Below are positions 1 to 8,361 of a stretch of 64,000 nucleotides of DNA, one piece after another. Under the pieces are notes generated by a model, which worked only from the letters and a program-made list of their open reading frames with translations, was not told the DNA's origin and did not search any database. The DNA is from an uncultured Campylobacter sp. (GTDB taxonomy: Bacteria > Campylobacterota > Campylobacteria > Campylobacterales > Campylobacteraceae), in contig NZ_CALJPG010000031.1 of the NCBI RefSeq assembly GCF_937980635.1, positions 19,960-83,959 of the forward strand. The letters run 5' to 3'. A program made the translations under genes and the position numbers. Numbering within the stretch: the first letter of the stretch is position 1; every line of letters starts with the position of its first letter.

Positions 1-51
1 GCATTAAACCTGCAAAATTTATCGTAAATTTCTCCGAGCGGTTTTCGCGCT

Positions 52-783
52 TTATGAAATTTCCAGCACGATCTCCTTTTTTAGCCCGATCTGTTTGATC
101 TCAAGCACGGAAGCGCCGCCCAAACGCAGCGCAAGCACCTCCGCCTCGCTGCAGGCACGAGCAAGGGCTATTTCGCGCAACACCTTGCCGCGCCAAGCCT
201 TGGCGTAGTGGCTCAGCACCTTGCCGCCTTTTATGAAACTAAAACTCAAATATTGGCGCTTCATCTCATAAAATTTTTCGTAAAATCCCGCGCGCAGATC
301 CACGACGCACTCATCCGCCAGATACCGATCCAGCGCAGCGGAGAAGCTATCGCGATAAAATTTCGCCGCGTCTATGCCGCCAAATTTTTCGCCCTGCTTG
401 AGCTTATAATTCGGCAGCGCGTCGCCGCCCAGCACGGGGCCGAAAAGGTTTGAAAAAATTATCGTGTTTCGCTCCGCAAACTCCCGCGCCCCGGTGCTTA
501 GCGACGCGTAGCCTAGGGCGCGATACGCGGTGCCGGTGTAGCGCAAAAGCGCCTTCGCGCAGCCTTTTTCAAAGATGTTTTCGCGCAGGGATGCATCCCA
601 TTTTTTCAACCCGAAAAGCTTGCAAAGCTCCGCCTCGCTCGCTTTATCCACGAAATCCGCATAGGCGCGCAGCATCTGCAGGCGCTTTTCGTAAAGATCT
701 GCAAAGATGAAATTTCGCTCGCAAATGCGCGTGCTGCCGCTTTGCTCGCTTTTCATCTCGCTTGGGGAAAATAAAATCTTCAT
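52..783 (-). CDS. yaaA: YaaA family peroxide-stress protein (UPF0246/DUF328)
   Basis: The 243-residue product has the family's usual length (about 250). It opens with the typical MKILFSPSEMK segment and ends with the basic SHYAKAWRGKVLREIA block. In Escherichia coli YaaA is a DNA-binding protein that limits iron-driven oxidative damage under peroxide stress, and a cytoplasmic role is expected here. The ATG is preceded by AAGGAGAG at a normal distance, which fixes the start. The gene is transcribed away from the trp operon, so 784-909 is a divergent promoter region. The family assignment comes from sequence pattern; the function in this organism is inferred. Confidence 0.85.
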   Translation of the reverse strand: MKILFSPSEMKSEQSGSTRICERNFIFADLYEKRLQMLRAYADFVDKASEAELCKLFGLKKWDASLRENIFEKGCAKALLRYTGTAYRALGYASLSTGAREFAERNTIIFSNLFGPVLGGDALPNYKLKQGEKFGGIDAAKFYRDSFSAALDRYLADECVVDLRAGFYEKFYEMKRQYLSFSFIKGGKVLSHYAKAWRGKVLREIALARACSEAEVLALRLGGASVLEIKQIGLKKEIVLEIS

Positions 784-878
784 ACGCTCTCCTTAAAATT
801 TGCTCATTTTACTAAAATTTTGCTTGCATTAAGCCCGTCTAGGCTCGCGCCGCCCGCTCAAATTTAAGCTAAGCAGCG

Positions 879-884
879 TATAAT
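879..884 (+). promoter_or_regulatory. TATAAT -10 box upstream of trpE
   Basis: A perfect TATAAT lies about 26 nt before the trpE ATG at 910. It overlaps an in-frame ATG at 883, which makes 883 an unlikely translation start. No clear -35 box is seen, which is common for Campylobacter sigma-70 promoters. No leader peptide or attenuator hairpin is evident between this box and trpE. Confidence 0.5.
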
Positions 885-909
885 GGCGCTAAAAATTCCA
901 AGGACGAAA

Positions 910-2628
910 ATGCTTTTAGAAGAGCCGCTTTTTTACTACCGCGAAATTTTAAAAACGCATCCGCAAAGCTACCTCGCAGAGGACGACGCTCAGGTCATCA
1001 TCGGCATCGATTGCGATTATTTCGACGGATTTAAGATGAGCTTTGAGGCGCTAAAGCTTAAATTTGATGAGGTAAAAAACGCAAAAGCGGGTGCAAGCGA
1101 GTTTAAAAACGCGAGCTTTGCCGGGTTTTTCGGCGTTTTGGGCTACGACATCGTGCGCGCGTTCGAAAATATCGGCTCGCCAAAACAGGCGCTGTATAAC
1201 TTCCCGCCGTTTTTTTACGCCGACGCCGCAAACTACCTGCATTACGATAAAATCAGCAAAATTTACGATTTTTACGGCAAAGACGCCCAAATTTACGAAA
1301 GCCTGCGCGAGCTTAGATTGCAAGCCTCGCAGCAAAGCTCCGCCGAAGAGGGAGCTGCGCCCCAGAGCGCCGCAAGAACGGATGCCGCGATAAAGGGCGG
1401 CTCGAAATTACAAAACGCGGCGAAACCTGCGCCGCAGAAAAGAGAGCTTAAATTTAAAATTTTAACCGATCTTGGCGCCGAGGAGTCGCATTTTAGCGAG
1501 ATGGTCGAAGAAGCGAAAGAAAAGATAAAAAGCGGCGACGTGTTTCAGGTCGTGCTGGGCGAAATTTTAAAAATCGGCACGAATCTCGGCAGTTTGGAGT
1601 TTTACGAGCGACTCAAAAAGAATAATCCAAGCCCCTATATGTTTCACTTTCCGACGCCCTACGGCTGCGTCGCGGGCTCCAGCCCCGAGCTCATTATGGA
1701 GATCAAAAAGGACGAAATTTTTGTAGCTCCCATCGCGGGCACCCGCAGCAGAGGCGCGAATGCTGAAGCCGACGCGGCGCTTGAGCGCGAGCTTTTAAGC
1801 GACGAAAAGGAGCTTGCGGAGCATCGGATGCTGATCGATTTAGCTCGCAACGACATCGGCAAATTCGCTGCGCCAGCCTCGGTGCGGGTGCAAAACGCGA
1901 TGCGCGTCGTGCGTTACGAAAGCGTGATGCACATCGTAAGCGAGGTCTATGGCAGCAAGCCGCGCGGGGTGAGCGCGTTTGAGGTGCTTGGCACGATCTT
2001 TCCTGCGGGCACTCTAAGCGGTAGCCCGAAGATCCGCGCGATGCAGATCATAAACGAGCTGGAGCGCTACGAGCGCGGTATATACGGCGGCGGAATCGGG
2101 TTTTGGCGCTTTAGCGGCGACGTGATGCAGGCGATCTTGATTCGCTCGGCGATCTTTGTAAATCGCGACGCGCAAAATTCCTGCTCGGACGAGAATTTTA
2201 AACGAAATTCCTGTTTAAATTTAGACGCTGCTTGCGGCGGGATAAATTCCCAAGCGATGGAGCTTTGCGACGGTGAAAATCCCGAGACGACAGAGCTTTG
2301 CGGAGCTGCGGCGCAAAATGGTAGCGGTGAGGCGCAAAATTTACCGGCTCGCGCAAGCGAGCGCGATGCGAGATTAAATTTAAAAGCTTGCGCAGGCGGC
2401 GGGACGCAAAATTTAGAAAGCGGGCCGAGCTTTAGCTGCGCGATGCGGTTTGAGGCCGTTAAATTTAACGCGGAAAATTTCGGCTGCGAAGGGCTAAGTA
2501 ATCTCGTATTTATCGGCGCGGGCGCAGGTATCGTTTACGACAGCTCGCCAAAGAGCGAATACGCGGAGATCTGCAAAAAGCGCAAAAGCCCGCTCAAAGC
2601 TATCGAGGAGCTATGTGAGGAAGTTTAG
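910..2628 (+). CDS. trpE: Anthranilate synthase component I (TrpE) with low-complexity insertions
   Basis: TrpE makes anthranilate from chorismate using ammonia from the TrpG domain encoded next. The chorismate-binding core is clear: IKSGDVFQVVLGE, AGSSPELIMEI, PIAGTRSRG, EHRMLIDLARNDIG, PAGTLSGSPKIRAMQII and, at the end, IGAGAGIVYDSSP. I place the start at 910, where AAGGAC sits just upstream; the in-frame ATG at 883 lies in the -10 box. The protein is 572 residues. Two stretches look like insertions: about residues 145-180 (Ala/Gln/Ser-rich, between the N-terminal and catalytic parts) and about 425-510 (Cys/Asn/Ala/Gly-rich), which splits the final conserved segment ILIRSAIFVN from FIGAGAGIVYDS. 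The reading frame is intact, so I infer an active enzyme with enlarged surface loops. Confidence 0.95.
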   Translation: MLLEEPLFYYREILKTHPQSYLAEDDAQVIIGIDCDYFDGFKMSFEALKLKFDEVKNAKAGASEFKNASFAGFFGVLGYDIVRAFENIGSPKQALYNFPPFFYADAANYLHYDKISKIYDFYGKDAQIYESLRELRLQASQQSSAEEGAAPQSAARTDAAIKGGSKLQNAAKPAPQKRELKFKILTDLGAEESHFSEMVEEAKEKIKSGDVFQVVLGEILKIGTNLGSLEFYERLKKNNPSPYMFHFPTPYGCVAGSSPELIMEIKKDEIFVAPIAGTRSRGANAEADAALERELLSDEKELAEHRMLIDLARNDIGKFAAPASVRVQNAMRVVRYESVMHIVSEVYGSKPRGVSAFEVLGTIFPAGTLSGSPKIRAMQIINELERYERGIYGGGIGFWRFSGDVMQAILIRSAIFVNRDAQNSCSDENFKRNSCLNLDAACGGINSQAMELCDGENPETTELCGAAAQNGSGEAQNLPARASERDARLNLKACAGGGTQNLESGPSFSCAMRFEAVKFNAENFGCEGLSNLVFIGAGAGIVYDSSPKSEYAEICKKRKSPLKAIEELCEEV

Positions 2629-2702
2629 ACGCTTTAAATTTAGCTAGCCGGGCGCGCCGCTTGCTTCGGCACGCTGTTCGCTTCGGCTAAATTTAAAAGC
2701 GT
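2629..2702 (+). other. Long-arm inverted repeat directly after trpE
   Basis: The stop codon of trpE is followed at once by a 16-nt arm (2629-2644, ACGCTTTAAATTTAGC). Its near-complement lies at 2686-2702 (GCTAAATTTAAAAGCGT), with one extra base. The 41-nt loop is GC-rich. The structure lacks a T-run, so it is not a classical intrinsic terminator. It could be an mRNA-processing or attenuating hairpin between trpE and trpGD. The rest of the intergenic stretch to 2923 shows no ORF and no second gene. Confidence 0.45.
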
Positions 2703-2923
2703 GATCGCTGCGAGAGCGTTAAAATTTAACGGCGAGCTTCATTCGGTATCGTAAAGCGCGCAACGTCACGACAGATGCGGTAATGCCGCAGCCGCGAGCG
2801 GAATCTTAAATTTAGCCCGCAAGCGACGCTAAAGCGGCATCGGATTTGTCCGCCGCAAAGTGGTTAAATTTAAACTATTTAGAATTTTAAAGAGGCGCAA
2901 ACGCCATAAAAAAGGATAGAACT

Positions 2924-4537
2924 TTGATTTTAATGATAGATAATTACGACAGCTTCGTTTTTAATATTTATCAATACATTTTGGAGTTAAGCGATGAGGA
3001 GGTGCGCTACTTCCGCAACGACGAGATAACGCTAGAGCGGGTGCGCGAGCTTGCCCCGTCGCACATAATCCTAAGCCCGGGGCCAAATCATCCAAAAGAT
3101 AGCGGCGTCTGCTTAGAGATTTTGCGCGCGGATTTGGACGTGCCGATTTTAGGCGTGTGCTTGGGGCATCAGGCGATCGGATATGCGGCGGGCGCGGAGA
3201 TAAAGCAGCTGGAGGTGCCGCTTCACGGCAAGAGCTCGGTGATCGAAATTTTCAATGACGGCGTGCTTTTTAGCGGGCTGCCGCGTAAATTCGAAGTGAT
3301 GCGCTACCACTCGCTTTATGTGGACGAAGCGACGCTACCGCGCGAGTTTGAAATTTTAGCAAAGAGCGAAAATGACGGCATTATAATGGCGATGAAGCAC
3401 CGAAGCAAGCCTGTTTTCGGCATTCAATTTCATCCCGAGAGCTTTTTTACGCAATACGGCAAAAAGATCATCGAAAATTTCATCAATTACGGCAAAAAGA
3501 TAATTTTAAAGGAGAAACTCGTGGTAAATTTCGCCCCGTTTATGTTGAAGCTACAAAAGGGCTTCCCGCTAGATAGCGACGATTACGCCGTCATTTGCAA
3601 GGCGCTTTACGAGCAGGATTACGACATCGTGCAGCTTGCGGGACTACTCGTGCTGATCAGCGAAAAATCGCTCTATCCGAGCAGTCTCACGGCGCTCGTG
3701 CGCAGTATCTTAAAATACTCGATCACCTACGACGATCCGAGCCCGATGTTTGACATCGTAGGCACCGGCGGCGATAGGCTAAAAACGATCAATATCTCAA
3801 CGACCGTGGCCTTTATCGCGGCAAGCTTCGGCGTACGCGTCGCCAAGCACGGCAACCGCGCGATTACCAGCAGATCGGGCAGCTCCGATGCTCTGGATGC
3901 TCTGGGCGTGCCGCTACTTAGCGATCTTGCGCAGATTAGGGCGCTGCTAGATCGCACGGGGCTAGCGTTTTTTCACGCGCCGTTTTTTCACAAGATCACC
4001 GCCGAGGTCAAAGAGGTGCGAAACCGCCTAAAAATCGGCACCGTCTTTAATATAATGGGGCCGCTTCTAAATCCAAATTTAAGCCTAAGCAATCAGATCG
4101 TAGGCAATTATCTGGAGGAAGTAAACGGGCTCATCGCCGAAACGTTGATGATTTTGGGGCGCAAGCACGCTCTGGTGGTGCACGGTATGGACGGCATGGA
4201 CGAAATCAGTCTGTGCGACGAGACGCTAATCCACGAGGTCAAGGACGGCAAAATTTTAGAATACCGCGTAAATCCCGAGCAGTTCGGCTTCGCTCGGGTA
4301 TTTCACAGCGATATCGAAGGTGGCGACGGCGAAGCTAATGCCGAGATTTTAAAGCAAATTTTAAAAGGCGAGCTGAACGGGCCGAAATTTGATATCGTAG
4401 TGCTAAATGCGATGTTTGCGCTATACTGCGCGGATGTCGCGGCAAGCCCTGCGGAGGCTAAGCCGCTCATTTTAGAGGCGATCAAATCGGGCAAAACGTG
4501 GAAATTTTACGAAAACTACGTAGGAGCGAGAGCTTAG
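2924..4537 (+). CDS. trpGD: Fused anthranilate synthase glutaminase / anthranilate phosphoribosyltransferase (TrpGD)
   Basis: Residues 1 to about 195 form a class-I glutamine amidotransferase: MIDNYDSFVFN, nucleophile Cys in GVCLGHQAIG, and the His-Glu pair in FHPESF. Residues from about 200 form the phosphoribosyltransferase TrpD, with GTGGDRLKTINISTT and KHGNRAITSRSGSSDAL. The protein supplies ammonia to TrpE and then transfers phosphoribose to anthranilate. The start is a TTG: AAGGA at 2912-2916 is 7 nt before TTG 2924 but too far from the in-frame ATG at 2933. TrpGD fusions are normal in Campylobacter. It is followed without a gap by the methyltransferase gene. No unusual insertion is seen here, in contrast to trpE and trpF. 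Confidence 0.95.
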   Translation: MILMIDNYDSFVFNIYQYILELSDEEVRYFRNDEITLERVRELAPSHIILSPGPNHPKDSGVCLEILRADLDVPILGVCLGHQAIGYAAGAEIKQLEVPLHGKSSVIEIFNDGVLFSGLPRKFEVMRYHSLYVDEATLPREFEILAKSENDGIIMAMKHRSKPVFGIQFHPESFFTQYGKKIIENFINYGKKIILKEKLVVNFAPFMLKLQKGFPLDSDDYAVICKALYEQDYDIVQLAGLLVLISEKSLYPSSLTALVRSILKYSITYDDPSPMFDIVGTGGDRLKTINISTTVAFIAASFGVRVAKHGNRAITSRSGSSDALDALGVPLLSDLAQIRALLDRTGLAFFHAPFFHKITAEVKEVRNRLKIGTVFNIMGPLLNPNLSLSNQIVGNYLEEVNGLIAETLMILGRKHALVVHGMDGMDEISLCDETLIHEVKDGKILEYRVNPEQFGFARVFHSDIEGGDGEANAEILKQILKGELNGPKFDIVVLNAMFALYCADVAASPAEAKPLILEAIKSGKTWKFYENYVGARA

Positions 4538-5659
4538 ATGGCTAGCGGCGAAAAGAGGGAGTTTTTAAGCGAGCAGCTCATTAGCTATTTGGGTAATAAG
4601 CGCTCGCTGCTAGCGCCGATAGAGCGGGCGATCTGCGAAATCAAAGCGGAGCTTGGGCGGGACAAGATCAGCTTCGCAGACGTCTTTAGCGGCAGCGGCA
4701 TCGTCGCGCGCCTTGCCAAAGCGCACTCAAACCTCGTGATCGCAAACGACTTGGAGGGCTACTCGCGCGCGATAAACTCCTGCTATCTTTCAAATTTTAG
4801 TGATGAGCTATGGCGAGAATTGAGCGAGCTGCACGCCGAAATTTTAAGAAATTTTACGCCGGAGGAGAGTTTTTTTAGCGAGCTGTACGCGCCGAAGGAC
4901 GACCTGGATATCAAGGCGGGCGAGCGCGCTTTTTACACGCGCCGAAACGCCCTGATTTTGGGCGGGCTTTGCGAGCAGATTGGTAAAATCCCGCAAAAAT
5001 TTCGCGATTTTTTCACCGCGCCGCTGCTTAGCGAGGCGAGTATCCACTCAAACACGGGCGGCGTTTTTAAGGGCTTTTACAAGGACAAAGCGGGCGTAGG
5101 CAAGTTCGGCGGCAGCGGCGAAAACGCGCTAGCTCGCATAATGGGCGAGATTTCCTTGCGCCTGCCCGTGCTTTCAAGCTTCGCCTGCGAAAGCGCAGTC
5201 TTTCAAGAGGATGCCGCGCGCTTTGCACAGAGCGTGCGCGAGCGCTTTTCACAGCTTGACGTCGCGTATTTTGATCCGCCCTACAATCAGCACCCCTACG
5301 GCTCGAACTATTTCATGCTAAATTTGATCACGGATTTTATAAACGAAGGAAAGCGCCCAAATGTCGCAGAGCTTAGCAAGGTCTCGGGAATCCCCGCAGA
5401 CTGGAACCGCTCGGCGTACAACAAAAAATCAAGCGCTGCTGAGGAATTTTTCGCGCTGCTGGCCAAATTTCCGGCGAAATTTTTAATAATCTCTTTTAAT
5501 TCCGAGGGCTTTATCTCGAAAGCGGAATTTTTAAAAAACCTCGCGCACATCGGCTCCATGCGCACGATAGAGATCCGCTATCCGACCTACCGCGCGAGCA
5601 GAAATTTAAATGCGCGCGAGCTTTACGTGACGGAATTTTTATATGTCGTGCGAAAGTAA
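4538..5659 (+). CDS. D12-class (Dam-like) N6-adenine DNA methyltransferase, orphan
   Basis: The 373-residue protein has the motif order of alpha-group adenine methyltransferases: motif X-like YLGNKRSLL near residue 17, the S-adenosylmethionine-binding motif FADVFSGSG at about 46-54, and the catalytic DPPYNQHPYGSNY near residue 246. It is expected to methylate adenine in a specific DNA target in the cytoplasm; the target cannot be read from sequence. It starts directly after the trpGD stop and overlaps trpF by 17 nt, so it is translationally coupled inside the trp operon. No restriction endonuclease gene is adjacent, so it looks like an orphan methylase. It is longer than Dam (about 280 residues). 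Confidence 0.88.
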   Translation: MASGEKREFLSEQLISYLGNKRSLLAPIERAICEIKAELGRDKISFADVFSGSGIVARLAKAHSNLVIANDLEGYSRAINSCYLSNFSDELWRELSELHAEILRNFTPEESFFSELYAPKDDLDIKAGERAFYTRRNALILGGLCEQIGKIPQKFRDFFTAPLLSEASIHSNTGGVFKGFYKDKAGVGKFGGSGENALARIMGEISLRLPVLSSFACESAVFQEDAARFAQSVRERFSQLDVAYFDPPYNQHPYGSNYFMLNLITDFINEGKRPNVAELSKVSGIPADWNRSAYNKKSSAAEEFFALLAKFPAKFLIISFNSEGFISKAEFLKNLAHIGSMRTIEIRYPTYRASRNLNARELYVTEFLYVVRK

Positions 5660-7409
5660 GATCAAAATTTGCGGAATCAAAAGCGCCGCCGAAGCCCGTG
5701 CGGTGCTGGCGTGCAGTTCGGCTTTATACGCAGCGAACGACGCCAAAAATTTACCGCAATCAGGCAGCGAGAGCTCGATAAAAACTCCAAATTTTTGCGG
5801 CGAAAATTCTGGGCGGAATTTTAATTCGGATGCCGAGAATTCTACGCGAAATTTCAATTCTGACAGCCAAAATTCCGCACAAAATTTTAATCAGGACGGC
5901 GAGAATTTTACCTGCCGCGCACAAAATCATGCAAATTTTACGTCCGAGCAAAATTCTAATTGCAATAAAAATTTTGGCAGCGATTCGCGAAATCTGGGCG
6001 ACGGCTCAGGCGCGCGCGTGGAATTTTTAGGCGTGATCTTCGTATCAAGCTCCAAACGCCGCGTTAGCGTAGAAACAGCGCGCAAGATCGCGCGTATCGC
6101 GCATGAAAACGGCGCAAAGTGCGTTGGAGTTTTTGCTTTGAGCTCCGAAAAACACGCCGCCGCGTGCGAATGTAAAAATTTTGGCGGCAAAACTCGCGGC
6201 GAAGAAATTTGTGAAGATAAAATTTATGCAGACACGAGCGGCGGCTTAAAATTTTACGAAAACGAGCGCGACGATTTGAGCGTAAATTTAAACGCAAACT
6301 GCGCCGCACCTGCTTCAGTAAAGGATCTAAATTCTGAAATTTTAGATACGGAAGCTTTAGACGAGGAGCAAATTTTAAAAATTTGCGAGGCTTGCGAGCT
6401 GGACTGCGCTCAGATTTATGGACACATAAGCGCGGACTTTAAAACGCGCCTCAACGCGGCGGGCATCGAGGCATGGCAGGTGCTAAGCATCGGCGCTGAG
6501 ATGCCGCCGCTTGAGGGTTTGAGCTGCGATCGGATATTATTTGACGCCAAAGGGGCGAGCCTGGGCGGTAACGGCGTGAGCTTCGACTGGGATCTGTTGC
6601 TATGCGCAGGGCTTGGCTGCGAAGGACAATACGGCGCGCCACGTGATGAAAAATATTGCGCGGGTAGCGCAACTCAAAACATAGACGACACAAAATACGA
6701 CTCGGCTAGCGGGCGTTGCGATACGCAAAACGACACAGCAAGTAACGAAAAATACTACGTAGCAGGCACAATGCAAGGCGCTGGCGACACAAGGAGCCAT
6801 CTTAAACATAGCGCGATCTGTAGCGGATATAGCGAGGGGAATTTAAAGCGCGATAAAAATGGCGACTGCAACAATTCCTGCGCGGAGCATAGCGAAAACG
6901 GAAATTTAAAGCTCGAAAGAGTAAGTAACGTTTGCTGTGCCTCTAATAGTAACGAAGTGAGCGAACGCGCACATGATATTGTTCGATCGAGCAATATAAA
7001 ACAAGAAACGAGCGCCGATCGTCGCGCCGCAAAGAATGACGATGAGTGCAAATTTAGTGCGTGTGCTACCGCTCGGCTGAGTGGTGTAAGACCCGCAAAC
7101 GAAGGCGTCAATGATCAAGGTGCAAGCGACTATGAGGCGAGTGCGCCAAATACTTCAAATGACGACGGCGAAGTGGACAAGCTGGGTGCCACAAAAGATG
7201 ATAGTGCGGATAAACATGGTACTGCTGCTAAAAACGGTGCGATCTCTTTTATTCTTGCAGGCGGCATCGGCGCGCAAAATATCCGTGAGGCACTCGCACT
7301 GCGCCCATACGCTATCGATCTAAACAGCCGCGTGGAGGACGCGCGAGGCATTAAAGATCCGAAAAAGATAAGCGAAATTTTGCGAATTTTAAAAAATGCG
7401 CAAGGCTGA
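5643..7409 (+). CDS. trpF: Phosphoribosylanthranilate isomerase (TrpF) expanded to 588 residues
   Basis: TrpF converts phosphoribosylanthranilate to CdRP and is normally a barrel of about 200 residues. Here the barrel pieces appear in order but are separated by long inserts: IKICGIKSA with the catalytic Cys near residue 10; FLGVIFVSSSKRRVS at about 130; KCVGVFAL; CAQIYGHI; RILFDAKGASLGGNGVSFDW carrying the catalytic-acid Asp; ILAGGIGAQN; and IDLNSRVEDARGIKDPKKI. The inserts are about residues 40-125 (Asn/Ser/Phe-rich), 172-245, and 325-535 (Cys/Ser/Asn/Asp-rich). All catalytic motifs are kept and there is no stop over 1.7 kb, so I infer a functional enzyme. It overlaps the methyltransferase gene by 17 nt. 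The next gene starts 62 nt downstream. Confidence 0.9.
   Translation: MSCESKIKICGIKSAAEARAVLACSSALYAANDAKNLPQSGSESSIKTPNFCGENSGRNFNSDAENSTRNFNSDSQNSAQNFNQDGENFTCRAQNHANFTSEQNSNCNKNFGSDSRNLGDGSGARVEFLGVIFVSSSKRRVSVETARKIARIAHENGAKCVGVFALSSEKHAAACECKNFGGKTRGEEICEDKIYADTSGGLKFYENERDDLSVNLNANCAAPASVKDLNSEILDTEALDEEQILKICEACELDCAQIYGHISADFKTRLNAAGIEAWQVLSIGAEMPPLEGLSCDRILFDAKGASLGGNGVSFDWDLLLCAGLGCEGQYGAPRDEKYCAGSATQNIDDTKYDSASGRCDTQNDTASNEKYYVAGTMQGAGDTRSHLKHSAICSGYSEGNLKRDKNGDCNNSCAEHSENGNLKLERVSNVCCASNSNEVSERAHDIVRSSNIKQETSADRRAAKNDDECKFSACATARLSGVRPANEGVNDQGASDYEASAPNTSNDDGEVDKLGATKDDSADKHGTAAKNGAISFILAGGIGAQNIREALALRPYAIDLNSRVEDARGIKDPKKISEILRILKNAQG
5814..5912 (+). repeat. Three tandem 33-bp units inside trpF
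   Basis: Three in-frame units of 33 bp encode the 11-residue copies RNFNSDAENST, RNFNSDSQNSA and QNFNQDGENFT (5814-5846, 5847-5879, 5880-5912). Shorter, more decayed NF/QNS units continue on both sides. This suggests that the first TrpF insert grew by tandem duplication. The DNA is marked by AAATTT/AAATTC cores at regular spacing. Confidence 0.85.
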
Positions 7410-7471
7410 TCTCCGTGTGCAAACTCGCGCGATAGTTATATCTAAATCAAGCGCGTATAAGGAGGAACCAA

Positions 7472-8344
7472 ATGCGTAATGACCAAATTGCTAGGTTTGG
7501 CATAAACAAAACGCGGTATGATAAAAATATAAAGGATTTCTTGCAAAATAAAAATTGCGATAAGCGAAATTTGGCGGGCGGTAGGCTGAAATTTGCGAGC
7601 AATTGCGGGCAAAATTCTATAAATGCCAACGAGCAAAATTTTACGAATGCCGTTGAACAAAAATCGCAAAGCAATCTCTCTTGCGCCGCTGATACACCCT
7701 CGCAAAATTTTAAAACTCAAGCAAGGGATTACGACAAAGAGCCGATAATCATAAAAGACAACTCGATAGAGATGATTAAATTTTATTCGCCATTTCTGTA
7801 TTTTCTTAATTTCATAGATTTTGGAACAAGGCAAGACTCGCCAAGATCCGTTAAACGCTGGCTAGAACTTTCGGATAAATTTGGCACCTGCTATATAAAA
7901 TTTAAAAATTCAGTTATCGAATATTATTCAGAGAAAAAGAGGGCGACTCTATACTCTATAAATTTATCCGAAATAATTGCAATAAAACGCACCTTTGGAC
8001 CGTCTACTTTTAAAATGACGAAAAAAGGTAAAATTTCAACATTTTTTGTCGCGTTCGTGTGGATAATCCTTTTATCTTTGGTAGTAACTTTTAAAAATAA
8101 AATTTCTTATGGAATTTTAATTGTGCCGATTTCCTTATTTTTGGCGTTTGCGCCCTTAATCATATTTAGATTTAAGAAAAATTTGGGATTTGACATAGGT
8201 AACGACAGCCTTATTTTTATGAGCAACGGTAATTATATCGAAGCAAGCATACTAACAAGTAAAGAATACAGGGAACTAAAGACATATTTTCTACTCAAAA
8301 CAGGGAAAAATTTAGATAAAATCCAGCCGCAAATTTTTGTGTAG
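7472..8344 (+). CDS. Hypothetical membrane protein, paralogue 1, with Asn/Gln-rich N-terminus
   Basis: I do not recognise a family. The ATG is preceded by AAGGAGGAAC, a strong ribosome site. Residues 1 to about 85 are low-complexity (repeated QNF/QNS-type units). Then comes the motif DYDKEPIIIKD, a polar region, two adjacent hydrophobic segments at about 190-210 and 213-232, and a soluble tail. The next gene has the same layout and a matching DYNKEPLVVKD motif, so the two are paralogues. The pair resembles small bacterial membrane proteins with a cytosolic beta-rich tail, but no function can be assigned. It may be the end of the trp transcription unit (62 nt after trpF). Confidence 0.75.
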   Translation: MRNDQIARFGINKTRYDKNIKDFLQNKNCDKRNLAGGRLKFASNCGQNSINANEQNFTNAVEQKSQSNLSCAADTPSQNFKTQARDYDKEPIIIKDNSIEMIKFYSPFLYFLNFIDFGTRQDSPRSVKRWLELSDKFGTCYIKFKNSVIEYYSEKKRATLYSINLSEIIAIKRTFGPSTFKMTKKGKISTFFVAFVWIILLSLVVTFKNKISYGILIVPISLFLAFAPLIIFRFKKNLGFDIGNDSLIFMSNGNYIEASILTSKEYRELKTYFLLKTGKNLDKIQPQIFV

Positions 8345-8361
8345 ACTATAAAGAATAAAAG

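Noticed and set aside
883..909. Longer TrpE frame from ATG 883
   Set aside because: The ATG is part of the TATAAT -10 box, while AAGGAC before ATG 910 is a good ribosome site.
5760..7351. Several minus-strand and other-frame ORFs within trpF
   Set aside because: They arise from the low-complexity inserts; the sense frame carries all conserved TrpF motifs.
5643..7409. TrpF as a pseudogene or as a fusion with a second domain
   Set aside because: No stop or frameshift in 1.7 kb, all catalytic motifs retained, and the inserts show no fold-like pattern.
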